Positions 49,728 through 62,560 of a stretch of DNA of 64,000 bases are shown in pieces. The notes under the pieces were generated by a model. The model was not told the DNA's origin and did not search any database. It was given only the letters and a program-made list of their open reading frames with translations. The position numbers and the translations under genes are program-made. The first letter of the stretch is position 1; every line of letters starts with the position of its first letter. Source of the DNA: Rusavskia elegans (lineage: Eukaryota > Ascomycota > Lecanoromycetes > Teloschistales > Teloschistaceae); the NCBI GenBank assembly GCA_011316305.1, contig SAUG01000122.1, positions 121,218 to 185,217 of the forward strand. Direction: 5' to 3'.

Positions 49728-50595
49728 TTAGTTAATCTAATTTTGCTTTTAGTATCCGGTAAACTAGTGATTCGATAAATCAATCAAACGTTAGTATACT
49801 AGTATCGAATATACGATAGTAGAAATGATATTTTAATTTAATTAATATAAATAACGATCTTTTTAAATTTTAATTTAAATTTACTTAGTAATATATTATA
49901 CTCTTCTATCGATAATTTAACTAACGTCGAGATTTCATAGATAAATATATCTCGCAATAATCGCTTTTTTTTTCTTTTATTAATAATATAAATTTTATAA
50001 TATCTAAAACTTTTTATCTACGTATATATTTCCGTAATATTAAAACCGCAGCTAAATTAGACAGTGGTAAATTTATTTATAGTTACTATATCCATTTTAT
50101 AATACGTCGACCATATTATTATAGCTAAATTGGTTTATTTTAAATTTAATAAAAGTATTTTCTTTACCGCCTTTATAACGCGTTATCCGACCTCTCTACT
50201 TTCTTTTAGTTTAATCGATCGGATAAAATTTCTAGTCGTAGTAGCTAGCGTACTAGCTAGCGACCGTTTTACGGCTAGCGATTTTCTTAAAACTACGCGG
50301 GCTATAGAGTATTTTAATAGTTTAACGAAACGTTTAGATACGGGTTATACGATAAATATAGCCGAAGTGACGACTATAGATATAATAGGAGATTCGCAAT
50401 CGAATATATAAAAAATTAGTCAAATAGAAGTAATTAACTACGCTATAAATTTTACCTGTCGAATTGTATATCTTTAGCTGTAAAGTTTTTTTTATACGTA
50501 AAATATAATAATTATAGACGTATATAACGTGAATAAAATATATTTATATATATAAAAACTTGCTATAATTCTAAATAGAAGCTTTTTAAAAAGAA
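49728..50595 (+). mobile_element. X-family repeat, copy X7 (868 bp), nested in X6
   Basis: Complete copy between two GTTACTAGATAT 12-mers (49,716-49,727 and 50,596-50,607). It begins TTAGTTAATCTAATTTTGC and ends AAGCTTTTTAAAAAGAA. It contains the best-preserved copy of the X reading frame. No terminal inverted repeats are visible. Confidence 0.8.
50104..50411 (+). pseudogene. Conserved ORF of X7, about 100 codons without a stop
   Basis: Open from 50,104 to the stop at 50,411; the recognisable part reads FFTAFITRYPTSLLSFSLID then FLVVVASVLASDR and EYFNSLTKRLDTGY. Other copies (31,290-31,600; about 43,735-44,050; about 47,520-47,800; about 63,640-63,900) keep the same frame with stops. There is no ATG at the start of the conserved part, so it is likely a remnant or an exon. 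No known domain was recognised. Confidence 0.55.
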
Positions 50596-51158
50596 GTTAC
50601 TAGATATAAAAGAGTTACTAGCTAGTACGCTAGCTACTATAGCTAGAAACTTTACCCGATCGATTAAATTAAAAAAGAGTAAAGAAAACGAATAATACGT
50701 TTTAAAGATAATAAAAACAAAATTTTTATTATAGTCGAAATATATTAGTTTAGCTATAATAATACAGTTATTATAGATATAGATACTATCGTCTAGTTTT
50801 ATTTAGAGTTATAACTATAACGGAAATATCTACGTATATAAAGAATTTTAGTAAATCGTAATATTTACGAAAAGTTTATATTACTAATAAAAAAAAAGAA
50901 GAAAAAAGCGATAATTACAAAGTATATTTATCTTTAAAAATATTTACTTTAGTTAAATTATTAGTAAAAGAATATGTTAAAATATTAAATAAATTAAAAT
51001 TAAAATTTAAGAAACCGTTATTTATATTTAGTCAACTAAAATATCTATTCTACTATCGTATATTCGATACCAATATATTAACGATTAATTTATTTATCGA
51101 ACTACTGGTTCATCGGATACTAAAACTATAGCAAAAAATTTAAATAAACGGATATTTT

Positions 51159-52113
51159 AATATATTACTTTGAAATTAATATTTCGATAATAGTTAATTA
51201 CGATAATATTAAATTTCTAATAAAAAAACTAATAGTTTAATATTAGAAGATTATCTTCGTATAATATATAAATTGAAAGATAAAAGACGAATATTATAAT
51301 AATTACTATAGAAACTCCGCTAGCGATAAATTAAAATAGAATTATATAAATTTTCTTTCGTTTTAATCTTTTAGTAATCTTTTTAGCAGCTTTTTTTTAA
51401 ATTTATTAATTTTATCGATTTACTTTCGACGGCGTATAATATTTGGAAGGAAAATATTATCTTTAATATAATATAATTTATTCGGACTATAAATTCTCTT
51501 TAGTACTAATAGCGTAGAGAATACGGATTACTTTTATTATTAATTAAAAATCTAAATATATTTTTATCGAATATAAATTTGCTATCAAAAAACTATATTT
51601 CTATTTAAACGAATTTATTAATCTATTCTATTACTTTTATAAAAGAAATATCTTTATAACTATATATATAGTATAATTACAACTATAATAACCACTATTA
51701 TAACTGTTTTATAGCGGCGTTCTATCTTTCAAAATACGTAGCGATAAAAAAAAGCTATTTTTTTATATTTTTTCCTTTATTATTAGATATTAAAGATGAA
51801 AACTTCTTTTTAGATTCGTTTAGATTCGTTTAAATCTATTTAGAAATGTTATTTCTATTGTTTTTATCTTTACAAAACTATTAATAGTATAGTTTATATA
51901 TAGAATATTGAACGTATTATAATAAAATATTCCCGTCTATAAATAAATTTAAATATCTTTTCTAGATTAATAGAAAAAAGTATTATTAAATATAATTCTA
52001 CGAGTTCAAATAATCTTTCTCTAATGTAAAAAAAAATGAAATAGATATTCGTACTATTATATCCTATTGAAAATCTTAAATATATTTAAAATATAACTTT
52101 TATCATTTCGTAC
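51159..52113. other. Unclassified RIP-mutated DNA
   Basis: About 0.95 kb between X6 and Y2. A duplicated 13-mer (AGATTCGTTTAGA type) lies at about 51,812-51,835. No coding motif could be read; it may be upstream parts of Copia relic 3. Confidence 0.35.
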
Positions 52114-53129
52114 CTCTTGTAAAGTCTCTGTCCGGAGTAATAATTGAATTATTATATATATACGTTTTATCACCGTAGTTTTTATACGGCAACAATAAAT
52201 ATTGCTTGTACAGCAAAGAATTTTCGCAGTTAAAAGCAATTAAACAAGGTTTGCAGCGTAATTAATCGTTTTTATTCTATTATATCTTCTATTTAATTAC
52301 TATTCCTTCTCTATAATTCCTTTATACTACTTCGAAATATATACGATTATAAGCTACTAATATAGCTTCTAGGACTACCTACTAGGCGGTTATTATTATT
52401 TTTTATCTTTATTAATTCGTTTTCGTCTACGGTTATACCCGAATCTAGACGGCCTACTAATCTATCTAGATACTCGACGACTACTAGCTCGGATTCTAGC
52501 AGGATAAAAGCCTCTACTAGAAGTTTAATATAGTCGCTAAAACTATATAGCTCCGGCGGATTCGGAATACGAAGCTTTAATATTATAGTTAGGACTAACG
52601 GATCTCGGGATTTAAAGTCCGTTATAGTAGGCGGACTAGCGAGGACTCGGTCGACGTTATTAAATAGCTCGAATTTAGCGATTTTCGTGCTCTATTTCTT
52701 CTAATTAGAAAGGTATAATCGTGGTTATAGGTAAAGGATTCTATCGGCGACTGCTCTAAAAGATATTAAAAATCCAGGTCTAGTATTATTAGTAGAGGTT
52801 CTGTATATATCAGCCTGCAGCCTGGGCTGTTACGGAAGATACGTACGTCAGATACGATAGTAGGTACTGGTAAAAGAAAAAGAAAAAGCGACTGTAAGGT
52901 ATATATATTGCGAAAATTCTGCTACTATTTTAAGTAAACTATAGGAACTTGTACCACGAGCGTATTACGGAGCAGATTCGAGTCAATTTTATATAGTTTT
53001 TTAGTTTAAGTTAATTAGACTGGAGTACTAGTTTTTATACCGTATATCTAACGCTAGCGTACTAATACTGAAGTAAATAACTTACGGAACCGACGGTTGA
53101 CCGGATACCAAAAAAAATAAACAAAACAA
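52114..53129 (-). mobile_element. Y-family repeat, copy Y2 (1.0 kb, weakly RIP-mutated)
   Basis: Starts CTCTTGT and ends CCGGATACC plus an A-rich tail, co-linear with Y1. It carries an extra segment at about 52,735-52,785 (TAGGTAAAGGATTCTATCGG) and lacks two small segments of Y1. CAGCCTGCAGCCTGGGCTG at about 52,801-52,819 still holds several CA/TG steps, unusual for this block. It is in the same orientation as Y1, 7.3 kb away. Confidence 0.7.
52416..52687 (-). pseudogene. Conserved ORF of Y2, open over about 90 codons
   Basis: The minus strand reads FELFNNVDRVLASPPTITDF, then PPELYSFSDYIKLLVEAFIL and VVVEYLDRLVGRLDSG without an internal stop. It aligns to Y1 and to the X ORF (SF..DR.K.LV.A..L and EY...L..RLD.G). 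Function unknown. Confidence 0.55.
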
Positions 53130-54130
53130 GAATTATTTCGTAATTTATTTATCTGATATCTAGATTTTATTACCGTATAATCGGAAATAATCTAGATATA
53201 AAATGAATTAATAAATTTCTAGAATAGAGTTTTCTATAAAAAATTCTTTTCTAGTATAATATTTATAATATAGACAGCGGTTAAAATGATCTAAATATAA
53301 AAGTAAAATATAAAATTTATTTCGTTTATTATTTCTCTAGTTCTAATGATGAGAATATAGCCTATTCATTTTAAATAACTATTTTAAATTTCTTTATTAA
53401 AAACAGTCAACTTCTAGAAGATATCTAGTTAGATAATAATATTAATAAATTCTTTATCTAAAATTTGTTTCGTATTTGACAATATAAATACTATTTTAGT
53501 TTTATAGCGTATTTAGATAAATTCTAAAAAACGGAAAAGGAATCGAATAGTTTTTAATTTGATATAATAGATTTTAATAATATCACAATCCGTTTTAGTA
53601 TATATAAAATGTAATATCTGGTAATAACCGTATAAATCGGCTATTATAGACATTAGATCGTAGATAATTCGATAGAAAGATCCGTCGGAATCTTCTAACT
53701 TAGATAAAAATATTAAAATAATCTAGTAGATCAAAGAATAGATATATAAATTCAATATTTATTAGCTAATAGTTGTTTAGTTTCATCCGTAAAATCTATT
53801 TTTTTTATCTATTTCTTGTAGATACTAGATAGTTTTATCGGTGGCGTAAATAAAACGTTAATACTAGTCTTTAATCAAAACTAATTTAGCTATAGTCAAA
53901 AATGATAGAACGACGTCTTAATATTTAACTATATTATTGTCTAGTATAGTTGAATTCTTAATTATTCTATATTTAATTATAGACTTTCCGTTATATTTAA
54001 TACGAGAAATTCCAGGATTTTTAAAAAATTACCTTTTTTTTACAAATGCTTTTTCGAAATTGAAAAACTATAAATTTAGAAATATAGTTAATATTAAAGA
54101 TGTTTATCGATATTCTATTCTTTAGCGAAT
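53130..54130 (-). mobile_element. Retrotransposon-like remnant, possibly reverse transcriptase
   Basis: The minus strand at about 53,600-53,720 reads LEDSDGSFYRIIYDLMSI, which could be a degraded 'KKxDGSxRxxxDYRxLN' motif of a Gypsy-type reverse transcriptase. The frame 53,937-54,125 (plus) has no family sign. Weak call. Confidence 0.3.
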
Positions 54131-54133
54131 TAA

Positions 54134-54386
54134 CTATACGTCGGAACGGGTTTCCCGAACGGAAAGATAGAGAAAATTTTAACGATTTCGATTTTCACTA
54201 AATAAAGTAATATTTATTATTATTAACTACGGATAAATATCTAGAATAAATCTTTATCTAATAACGCTGGATACTTAGTATCTAGACGCTAGGCCTAATC
54301 CGAAATAAATAAAACCATTTAGGATACGAGTAGAATTTTTCAAAAAGTTTTTAATCCGATCCGAACCCCATCTCGTTCCGAGCTGA
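54134..54386 (+). mobile_element. MITE, second copy of the 253-bp family
   Basis: TATACGTCGGAACGGG at left and CTCGTTCCGAGC at right; the interior matches the reverse complement of 48,110-48,362 throughout. Its target duplication is not clear. Confidence 0.65.
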
Positions 54387-55805
54387 AAAATGAACGTAAA
54401 CTATAATATATTTATATAATACTATAGAGTGAGATCTTTTATCTATTATAATATAATACCGTAAATATAGTTTCGATTTCTAATAAAGCGATAGGCTATA
54501 GTATTTTTATATAGATTAGTTATCAAACCGTTATTAAAAATCTACGATAAATAGAAAAAGTGATTAATAGTAAAGTTTTTCTAAGAGATAGCTGATAAGA
54601 AGCTAATAGATATTAGTCTAATATCTTTTTTATTACTTTTATATTACTTTTCAATATATTAAATAGAGTTTTTATATTTTTTCTACATTTTTTTTTATTA
54701 TCGTCGAGTTTATTTTTAATCTTTTTCATTTTTTCTACGTCGAATTTAAAGCTGGCTAGCTTTTTAAAATAACTTTATCTATATTTTTGTACGGTATAAT
54801 ATTATTTTGAAAACAAATACTTTAATCTATAGATATATTTCGGCGGCTTATTATCATTTTTTCAAAAAAGATTACTATCTTTTCTTTTATTTTTCTTTTA
54901 ACTTTTATTTTAAACTATTTAAAAAATAATATTATAGTTATCTTATAAGTAAATATAGTATATATTTTATAGAACTTTAGATTAGATAGACGGATATAAT
55001 AATAGAATATTTCTATAGATTTATAATATTATTTTTTATAATCCGTAGTTAAATTAAATCTAAATTCGTAGTTTTACGAAAGAATATAAACTAGATTATA
55101 GATAATAGAAACGATATACTTTAATATTTTTCTAGTATTTTTAATTTTCGAAATTCTGATATATTTAATCTAAAGATAAATCTTCTAATATCAATCGAAT
55201 TATTATAATATTTTAATTCCGTATAGAATTTTCAAGAAGTATTTAATACTTTAGTTTTACTATAATATATAGATTTGAACTTATAGATACGATTTTATAT
55301 ATTAGTTTTTATAGTAGATTATATAATTAAAATATTATAAATTTGAAAAATACTAGTTCTATTATTAAAAAGTTTTTATAAATATAGTTAACTATATTTG
55401 CTATAACTTGTCGTTTCTATTCGTATTTATTATAGAATTTCTTATAACGCTATTTAATTTGTTTTATATTTATTTTATATTATATTCCTTTTTTTTCAAT
55501 CGATATCACTATCTAAAAAATATCTATCGACGGTATTTTTACCGAATAAATCAAATTTAAATATTGAAAGTTAGTAGATTAAAAAGGACTAATATAATTC
55601 TATATACGGATTTAAATAACTTTATTTTTAATATTCGTAATCTATTAATTTCAATCTTTAATTTAAACTAGAACAATAAATTATATAATTATTATATTAT
55701 TAAAAGTCAAAAATACTTTGTCGTTCGTATAAATTAAAATATTATTAAACCAAAAAAAAGTATCTAGTAACGTAATTTTTTTTTACGTTCGTTAGTATAT
55801 TTAGA
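54387..55805. other. Unclassified RIP-mutated DNA
   Basis: About 1.4 kb with no readable protein motif on either strand. Scattered GATAAATC and CGATTT words are typical of RIP products. Probably an old retroelement. Confidence 0.35.
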
Positions 55806-56324
55806 TAGACCGTCGGGTCGGATTTCGAATCCGGATTCGTATCTTGGATTCGAACCGAATCGGTTCCGACTTTTCTAAATACTAAATTAATTCGGTTCCG
55901 AATTAAATCTAGATTTCTAGATTTAATTTACTATAACCGCTAAAGTCTAATATAAAAGTATAATTTTAGTATAAAAATAAAATCTATCTATTAAAAATTA
56001 ATTTAATAAAAGGAAATAAATTACCTATATATATTATCTATAGATAAAATTAATTAAATATATATTTATAATATTAAATCCAGTCTTATATTATAATATT
56101 TATAGTATTATATTATAATTATTATAGTATTATTCTATATATAGAAAATTTAGTAGATTAGATTAAATTTCTATCGATTCCTATTTTATAATCTAATTTA
56201 ACTTTCGATTCTAATTTTAGGAACCGAACTATACCGTTTAGTAGATTAGATCGAACTAATTCGCTAAAATTCGAGTCGGATTCCCGAAGTATCGACGGGA
56301 ACCCGTATCGAAGTAGCCAATCTA
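55806..56324. mobile_element. hAT-type MITE, about 520 bp
   Basis: Begins TAGACCGTCGGGTCGGATTTCG and ends AAGTAGCCAATCTA, with subterminal TCGGTTCCGACTTTTCTAAA at left and GGGAACCCGTATCG at right. The outer flanks are inverted (TATATTTAGA and TCTAAATATA) rather than direct, so the exact ends are uncertain. Confidence 0.6.
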
Positions 56325-56564
56325 AATATAATAGTTTAAATTTATAATTTAAAAGTAAATTATATTTTCTTTCAGTCGTTTAATAAATATTCTAGTAAAT
56401 TAACTATTTAATACGATTACTTTTTTGATAGATTTTATAGTAAACTTTTTTTTCTACTAGTAATAAAGCTCGTAGTAAAAGATTTTATATTTTATCGTTT
56501 GGAAAAATATTCCATATATAATATATATTATATCGATAGATATTATTAGATATCGCTTTAAATG

Positions 56565-56755
56565 ATAGCATTCGGATCAATAATTGTAGAACGAATAGAT
56601 ATAGATATTAATTTTATTTATCTAAATTATATATAGTATTAAATCTATATAATTATTTATCTCGATAAAATATAATCGTTACTAAAGTACGCTAGATCTA
56701 GAAAAATAGATACTATATCTAAATAGCTAAACCACGTAATTTCAACGATTATTAA
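56565..56755. mobile_element. LTR-like fragment
   Basis: Matches the right part of 44,365-44,745: TCGTTACTAAAGTACGCTAG, ATAGATACTATATCTAAATAG and CACGTAATTTCAACGATT. Confidence 0.4.
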
Positions 56756-56860
56756 AAATAATATTATTATAATAATCCCGTTATATAGACTTTTATATCG
56801 TTTCTATTAAAATATCAGATCAATCTAGCCGTACGGAAAATGATATTAAAAGTTCAAAAT

Positions 56861-59800
56861 TAGACTGGCCAGTTTCGATTGAATTTCCGTCGAACCATTA
56901 GATATTCGATCCGATTTTAGTAATCCGACCCGATTTCGATCTACTAAATAATCGGGTCGGGTTATAGATTCTAACCCGATTTTTAAATCGGATAATAGAT
57001 TTTAATTCGAAAATCCGATCCGAAAATCTAATCCGATCCGATTTAAATTTATATTTGATAGTTAAATATAAAGTTAATTATAGAATATATAAAATAGTAA
57101 TATATTCTATTTAATACTAGTATATATAATAGTAATCTATAAATATTACTTTATATATCGATATTATATAAATAGTATTATTTTCTTTTAAATAATTCTA
57201 TAGACGTATATTTCTTTCCTAGAATTTTCAATCTTTTAGAATTTATTAATAACTAGCTATTATTATAATCCCGACTAAATCTTTAGATTCTATATTAATC
57301 CTTTAATAAACTAGACGTTTTTATACTAAATAGTAATACGTTTAATATAGCTAATAGCTAGTTAATAATCTATAAAAGATTAATATAGTCTGATATATAT
57401 AATAATATAGTAAATACTATATTTATTAATAGAAAAGTAATTATATATCCTTTTATTATATTCTATAGAATTGCTAATACTATATTTTAGATTCTATCGA
57501 GCTTTCGATATATATATATAGCAGTAACGTTAATAAAAATTTTATAATATAGTTTATCGAAAAGTATTTTAGAAATAAACGATTCGAAACCTTTCTAATA
57601 TCTACGAATTTTTTAAAAAGCGATAGTTCTAAACTTCTATTAATATTTCTTTCGATAGATTATTAGCTGGATTTTTTAAAATGAATTATTCTAAAATATT
57701 ATCGGTATTATAATATTATATAATTTCTCTTTATCTTTTTCGATTCTATTTTTTCGAATTTTATTTATATTTTTATAAAACGGAATAAATTTTTTATTTG
57801 AAATAGTTTTAGCGCTACTATTAGTTTAACTATATTATTTTAATAACTTGCTTCTATTTAGATTTATATATACTATATTATTTACTATAATAAATAAAAG
57901 AATCGAAAAACTAATAATAGAAGAAAATATAATATAGTACGGTAAATAGTTTATTAATATTTTATAATAGTAGTTGATTATTAAATAATAGAAAATTAGA
58001 AATAAAATAAAGTAATTTAAATAATCGTCGGCTATATTATAGCTAAAAGGTTAATATTTAAAATAAATTTATAAACTTCTATAAACTTGTAGCGTAATCT
58101 ATTACTATAATATATAGAATCTTTAGATAATTCTATAACTACTAATTATATTATCCTATTATATTACTTTGTATACTATCTACGATATATAAATTAAAAC
58201 TACTATTTATATAATCTAAATTAATTATAAACTATAAACGCGGGAAAAAGAAATTCGATATCGAATATAAATTCTACAAAAATTAGAGTATAGACCGTAT
58301 TATAATATATAAATACTTTAAAAATTTAAAAAAATAGTTTTTTTAGAAGAATATAGATATAAAGATAAAGGCCGTATTAGAATAAAATACTAGAAATTAG
58401 AAAATAGACTATAAAGTCGGGAAAGAAATTTATAGTAATATAATAAAATGATATATACTATAATAAATACTAATTTATATATAGTATTATTCTATAGAAA
58501 TAATATATATACTAAAACTTATATAGAAAATATTGAAAAAACGATAACTATTAAATAGATAAAATAGAAATAGAACGAAATAATATAATAAACTAATATA
58601 TTAAATATCATTAAAGCTATCTAATAGAGGAATCTTTATTTTTAATATTTTCTCTAGTCTAATATCGCTATTAACGATCCGAATGGAGTAATTTAAATAA
58701 AATATATAGTTTTAATCGTTAATTTTATCTAATAATAAATAATCTATTATATCGGCTTTTAAAAATTTTAATCTACTAGAACTCAAGAACTTTTATCGAA
58801 ATAGACGGCGTTTACTAAAGAATATAGTTATAGCGAAAATACGGCTAACAAAAAATCCATTGTTTCTATAAAAGGAGAATAAATATAATAATAATATTAT
58901 TTAAATTTATAAAAAGAATTAGATAATAGAAAAATACTTTTCTATATAAAATAATATTTAATTTAGAAATAATAAAAATCTAGTTAGAAGTATTAACTTT
59001 AATAGTTAAAATAAAGATATAAAAGAGGAAACGAAAGTAGATAATAATAAAAATATAAAAAAAAATATAAATATAAATATAAAGAAAAGGAATAAACTAT
59101 CTAATTAATTATATAGATCGAGAAATAATAGTTTAAAAAAAATAAATTACCTATATATATTATTTTATTAATACTATTTATAAAGTATACTAGATTAATC
59201 TATCTAATATATTTTTAAAATCTTTTTTAAATAGATTTTTTTCTAGAAATATAGCGCTATCTTCTATTTCTATCAAATTAAATATATTCTATAGTTTTTT
59301 TAATACTTCGTCGAAATCTAAATTTTTAATATAGTTATAGTATTTAATTATTATCGTCCGTTTTATATACTATAGAATTATCTTACTTTAATCCTACCGA
59401 TAGATTTTTCTAGCGAAACTAAAAATCTATTTAATTTCGCCCGAAAATATTAAATAGAAAATAATAACGCGAACTAATTATACTAACTTTAGAGAATTTA
59501 AAATATTTTTTTTTTTAAAATATCTAGTTTAGATTATTCTCGGTAGTATTAATATAAAGATATCGATTATCTTCGGAATCAAGTATTCGAAGACGCTAGA
59601 ACTATCGAAAAAAACTATTTAAAGTGATTAGAATGAACTATTAACTAGTTAGTATAATTTTAATAGATTACTATTATATATTATTCTATTTTCCTTTCTA
59701 TAACGGTCTTTATATTTTAGTAGATTAATAGAAACCCTATAGTATTTATTAAATTATTTTTTAAACTTGTTTCGATATTTATCTATATATTCTAAATATT

Positions 59801-62180
59801 TTTTAATATTTCTTTTCTATTTAATAGTATTTTGGTTTCGAAATAAACTTTATTATAGAACTAGATATATTTATTAACATTATATATTAGTTTTTTTCAT
59901 TTTTAATACGAAAATAATATTTAGTAGATTTAGTAAAAATCTTTTCGTAAGCTATTATTACTATTATTTTGTAAAGATAATTCGAAGTTTTTATAATTTT
60001 CTATATTTTAGTAAAATAATTATAAAACGTACGATAAAATCTATTACCGATAGTTCTTAAAATTATTAAAATAATTTTATAGAACAGCTATAATATACTA
60101 TCTATTAATAGAAAGAGTTTACGATTTATTTATATTAAAAATAATATTTTATATTTATAGATCTCGCGAATTTTTTTTAAAGAATTCATTAATAATTTAT
60201 CGAAATAGATATATCCTATAAATTATAAATCAAATCGAATTCTATCGAATATAAATATTTTAAATAAAGTTTCTAGCGCGGGAATTAGAATCGACTCTAT
60301 TCTAAAAATTTTTAAAACGAAGTTTATATTAAAGTAAACTATAATAGTATATTTTTAAAAATACTATTTGTATAAAAATTAGGAAATTTATAATATCTAC
60401 GTATATTACTTATCTTATAACGTTTGATAGACCGATACTAATAGCCGTAATTTATTTATTATCTAGCTATTTGATAAAATTATCGTCTAAAATTTATAAT
60501 CTAGTAGTTTTAATAACATTTTAGACTATTAAATAAATTATATAAATTTGATAAAGTAGCGAGTTTTATAGTCGATTAAAAGTTTCTTTTAAATTCTTTT
60601 TTTATTATAGAATTAGAACTAGTATTATCGGTAATAGTATCTAAAAGCTACTATTTAAAATAGAAAATATTATGAAATATTAATAGCTTTTAGTATTATA
60701 AACGGCCGGGACAATTAATAGATAGAAATATAAATTTAAATAGACGTTTCTAGAATTAATATTATTTATTAATCTAGTATACGAATACTTTTAAATACGC
60801 GATCTTCTATAGATTTAACTAGATATCTAATATAAATAAAATTAATTTTATAATTTTTAAATTAGATTTAATTCTGTCGCGGATAGATATATATTTATTA
60901 AAAATTATTCTTATAATTTATTTTTATTTTTATAGATATATATCTAGATAAAATATTTATAGTAGTTTTCCAAAATTCGCGTTTTCGATAGTCCGAACTG
61001 GTAGATTTAGTTTTCGCCGGAATAGATTGGATTGATATAGATTTTAGCCTGTAAAATCTATATTAATAGAGTATTGAATTTGTTAGATTGGAGCGTAAAT
61101 GGTGTGGATTATTTCGTAGAAGATAAAAAGGGTTTAATTTAGGTCTAATATATACGTTTTAGACGAAGAAACGGGTAGAATAACGTGCAAGACAATTTAA
61201 AAAACCTATACTATTTTAAATAGGTTGGATTAGAAACCTCTAAAATCTATACCATACCAATCCAAAAAAGTCTACTATATCAAACTCTAATAGATTTCTC
61301 CAATCCATTCCGGCGAGGAAATTTAGATCTAAGAAAATCTTATATAGATATTTATTTTAAACGTTTTATTTAAAAATAAATTTAATTTTATATAGTTTTT
61401 CTTCTATTATTAAAAAAATAAACTTTATATTAAATCTTTATATTACTAATTACTATTTGTTCCGATAAGTATTACTTTATTATTAGATTATAAATTACGT
61501 CGCTTAAATCTCTAGTAATTATTAATCGAAAGATATTTTTTTATAGTAGATATATTAAAAAAACTAGAGAGTATAAAATAGTTATAAATCTTAGAATAGT
61601 ATGTATAAATAATTTCAAATTGATTATTTATTATTAAAGCTTTCTAGTAGAATTTTTTCTATTAAAGCGACTATTTTTATATTAAGCCTCTTTCGTCTAT
61701 AGAAAATTAGCTATTTTCTTTCGAATTCTATTTTTAATATCTATAGCGATAGAAATACTAGACTACTATTATTAGAAATCCTAATAGTAATCTATATTCT
61801 ATTAAATAAACTAATTATTATTTCGAAATACCAGTTTTAAATAGTCGGCTTAAAATTTATTTATTATATCTTTAATAATCTATTATTATTTACTATATAA
61901 ACTATTAAATTTAAATAGAATTTTTTTTATAAATCGATTTAAAAACTGGTTTATAGATTAACTAAAATAGATATTGTTTATTAGAAATCTAATAGAAAGG
62001 CACTCGCTAGATATATCGATCTAGAAAATAGAAAAGCGAAAATCGATATTTATATTAGATATTTTATATTACGTTTCTTTAATAGTAATATAGAAAGGTA
62101 ATATAAATATATAGATATTAAATAGTAATACGAATAGTATTAACTATTTAATAGATAATAAAATATAGTATACGTTAGTA
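56861..62180 (-). mobile_element. hAT DNA transposon, copy C (right end missing)
   Basis: Starts TAGACTGGCCAGTTTCG and follows copy A in the same orientation to about 62,175. There it leaves the shared sequence about 270 bp before A's right end, so the right terminus is lost. Transposase remnants are on the minus strand. A 311-bp MITE interrupts it at 61,010. Differences from A are largely transitions, as expected for independent RIP. Confidence 0.8.
61010..61320. mobile_element. Young 311-bp MITE inserted in hAT copy C
   Basis: Ends TTTTCGCCGGAATAGATTGG and CCAATCCATTCCGGCGAGGA are inverted repeats of about 20 bp. ATTTA flanks it on both sides (61,005-61,009 and 61,321-61,325), and copy A shows the empty site with a single ATTTA. 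The interior retains CA, TG and GG steps (for example GTGCAAGACAATTT) that are nearly absent around it, so it has seen little RIP. Superfamily not assigned. Confidence 0.85.
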
Positions 62181-62560
62181 TTAGAGATATTTAAAGTCTT
62201 TAATATATCGTTAAAAAAAAAGAGAAATATAAACAATATTTATTTAATTAATTCGTTTTGATTTTAGTATTCGGTAAACGATAAACCAATGGTTCGATAA
62301 ATAAAATAAACGTTAATATAATAGCATCGAATATATAGTAATAGAATTTATATTCTAATTTAGATAACGTAAATAATGGTCTTTTAGAATTTTAATTAAA
62401 CGTTTATTTAGTAATATATTATATTCTTCCACCGATTATATTAATTATTATAGAAATTTTTATAGATTAATATATTTCGTAATTATCGTTTCTTTTTCTT
62501 TTACCAGTAATATAAATTCTGTAATATTATACTTTCGTAAATACTACAATTTACTAAAAT

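Larger units (their letters stand above)
49325..51148 (-). mobile_element. X-family repeat, copy X6, split by X7
   Basis: X6 is at 49,325-49,727 and 50,608-51,148, in the orientation of X2. Outer flanks CGGATATTTT (49,315-49,324 and 51,149-51,158) form a 10-bp duplication. X7 sits inside in the opposite direction. Confidence 0.75.

Noticed and set aside
53937..54125. 62-codon plus-strand frame
   Set aside because: Low-complexity hydrophobic text inside RIP-mutated DNA, without similarity to any family I know.
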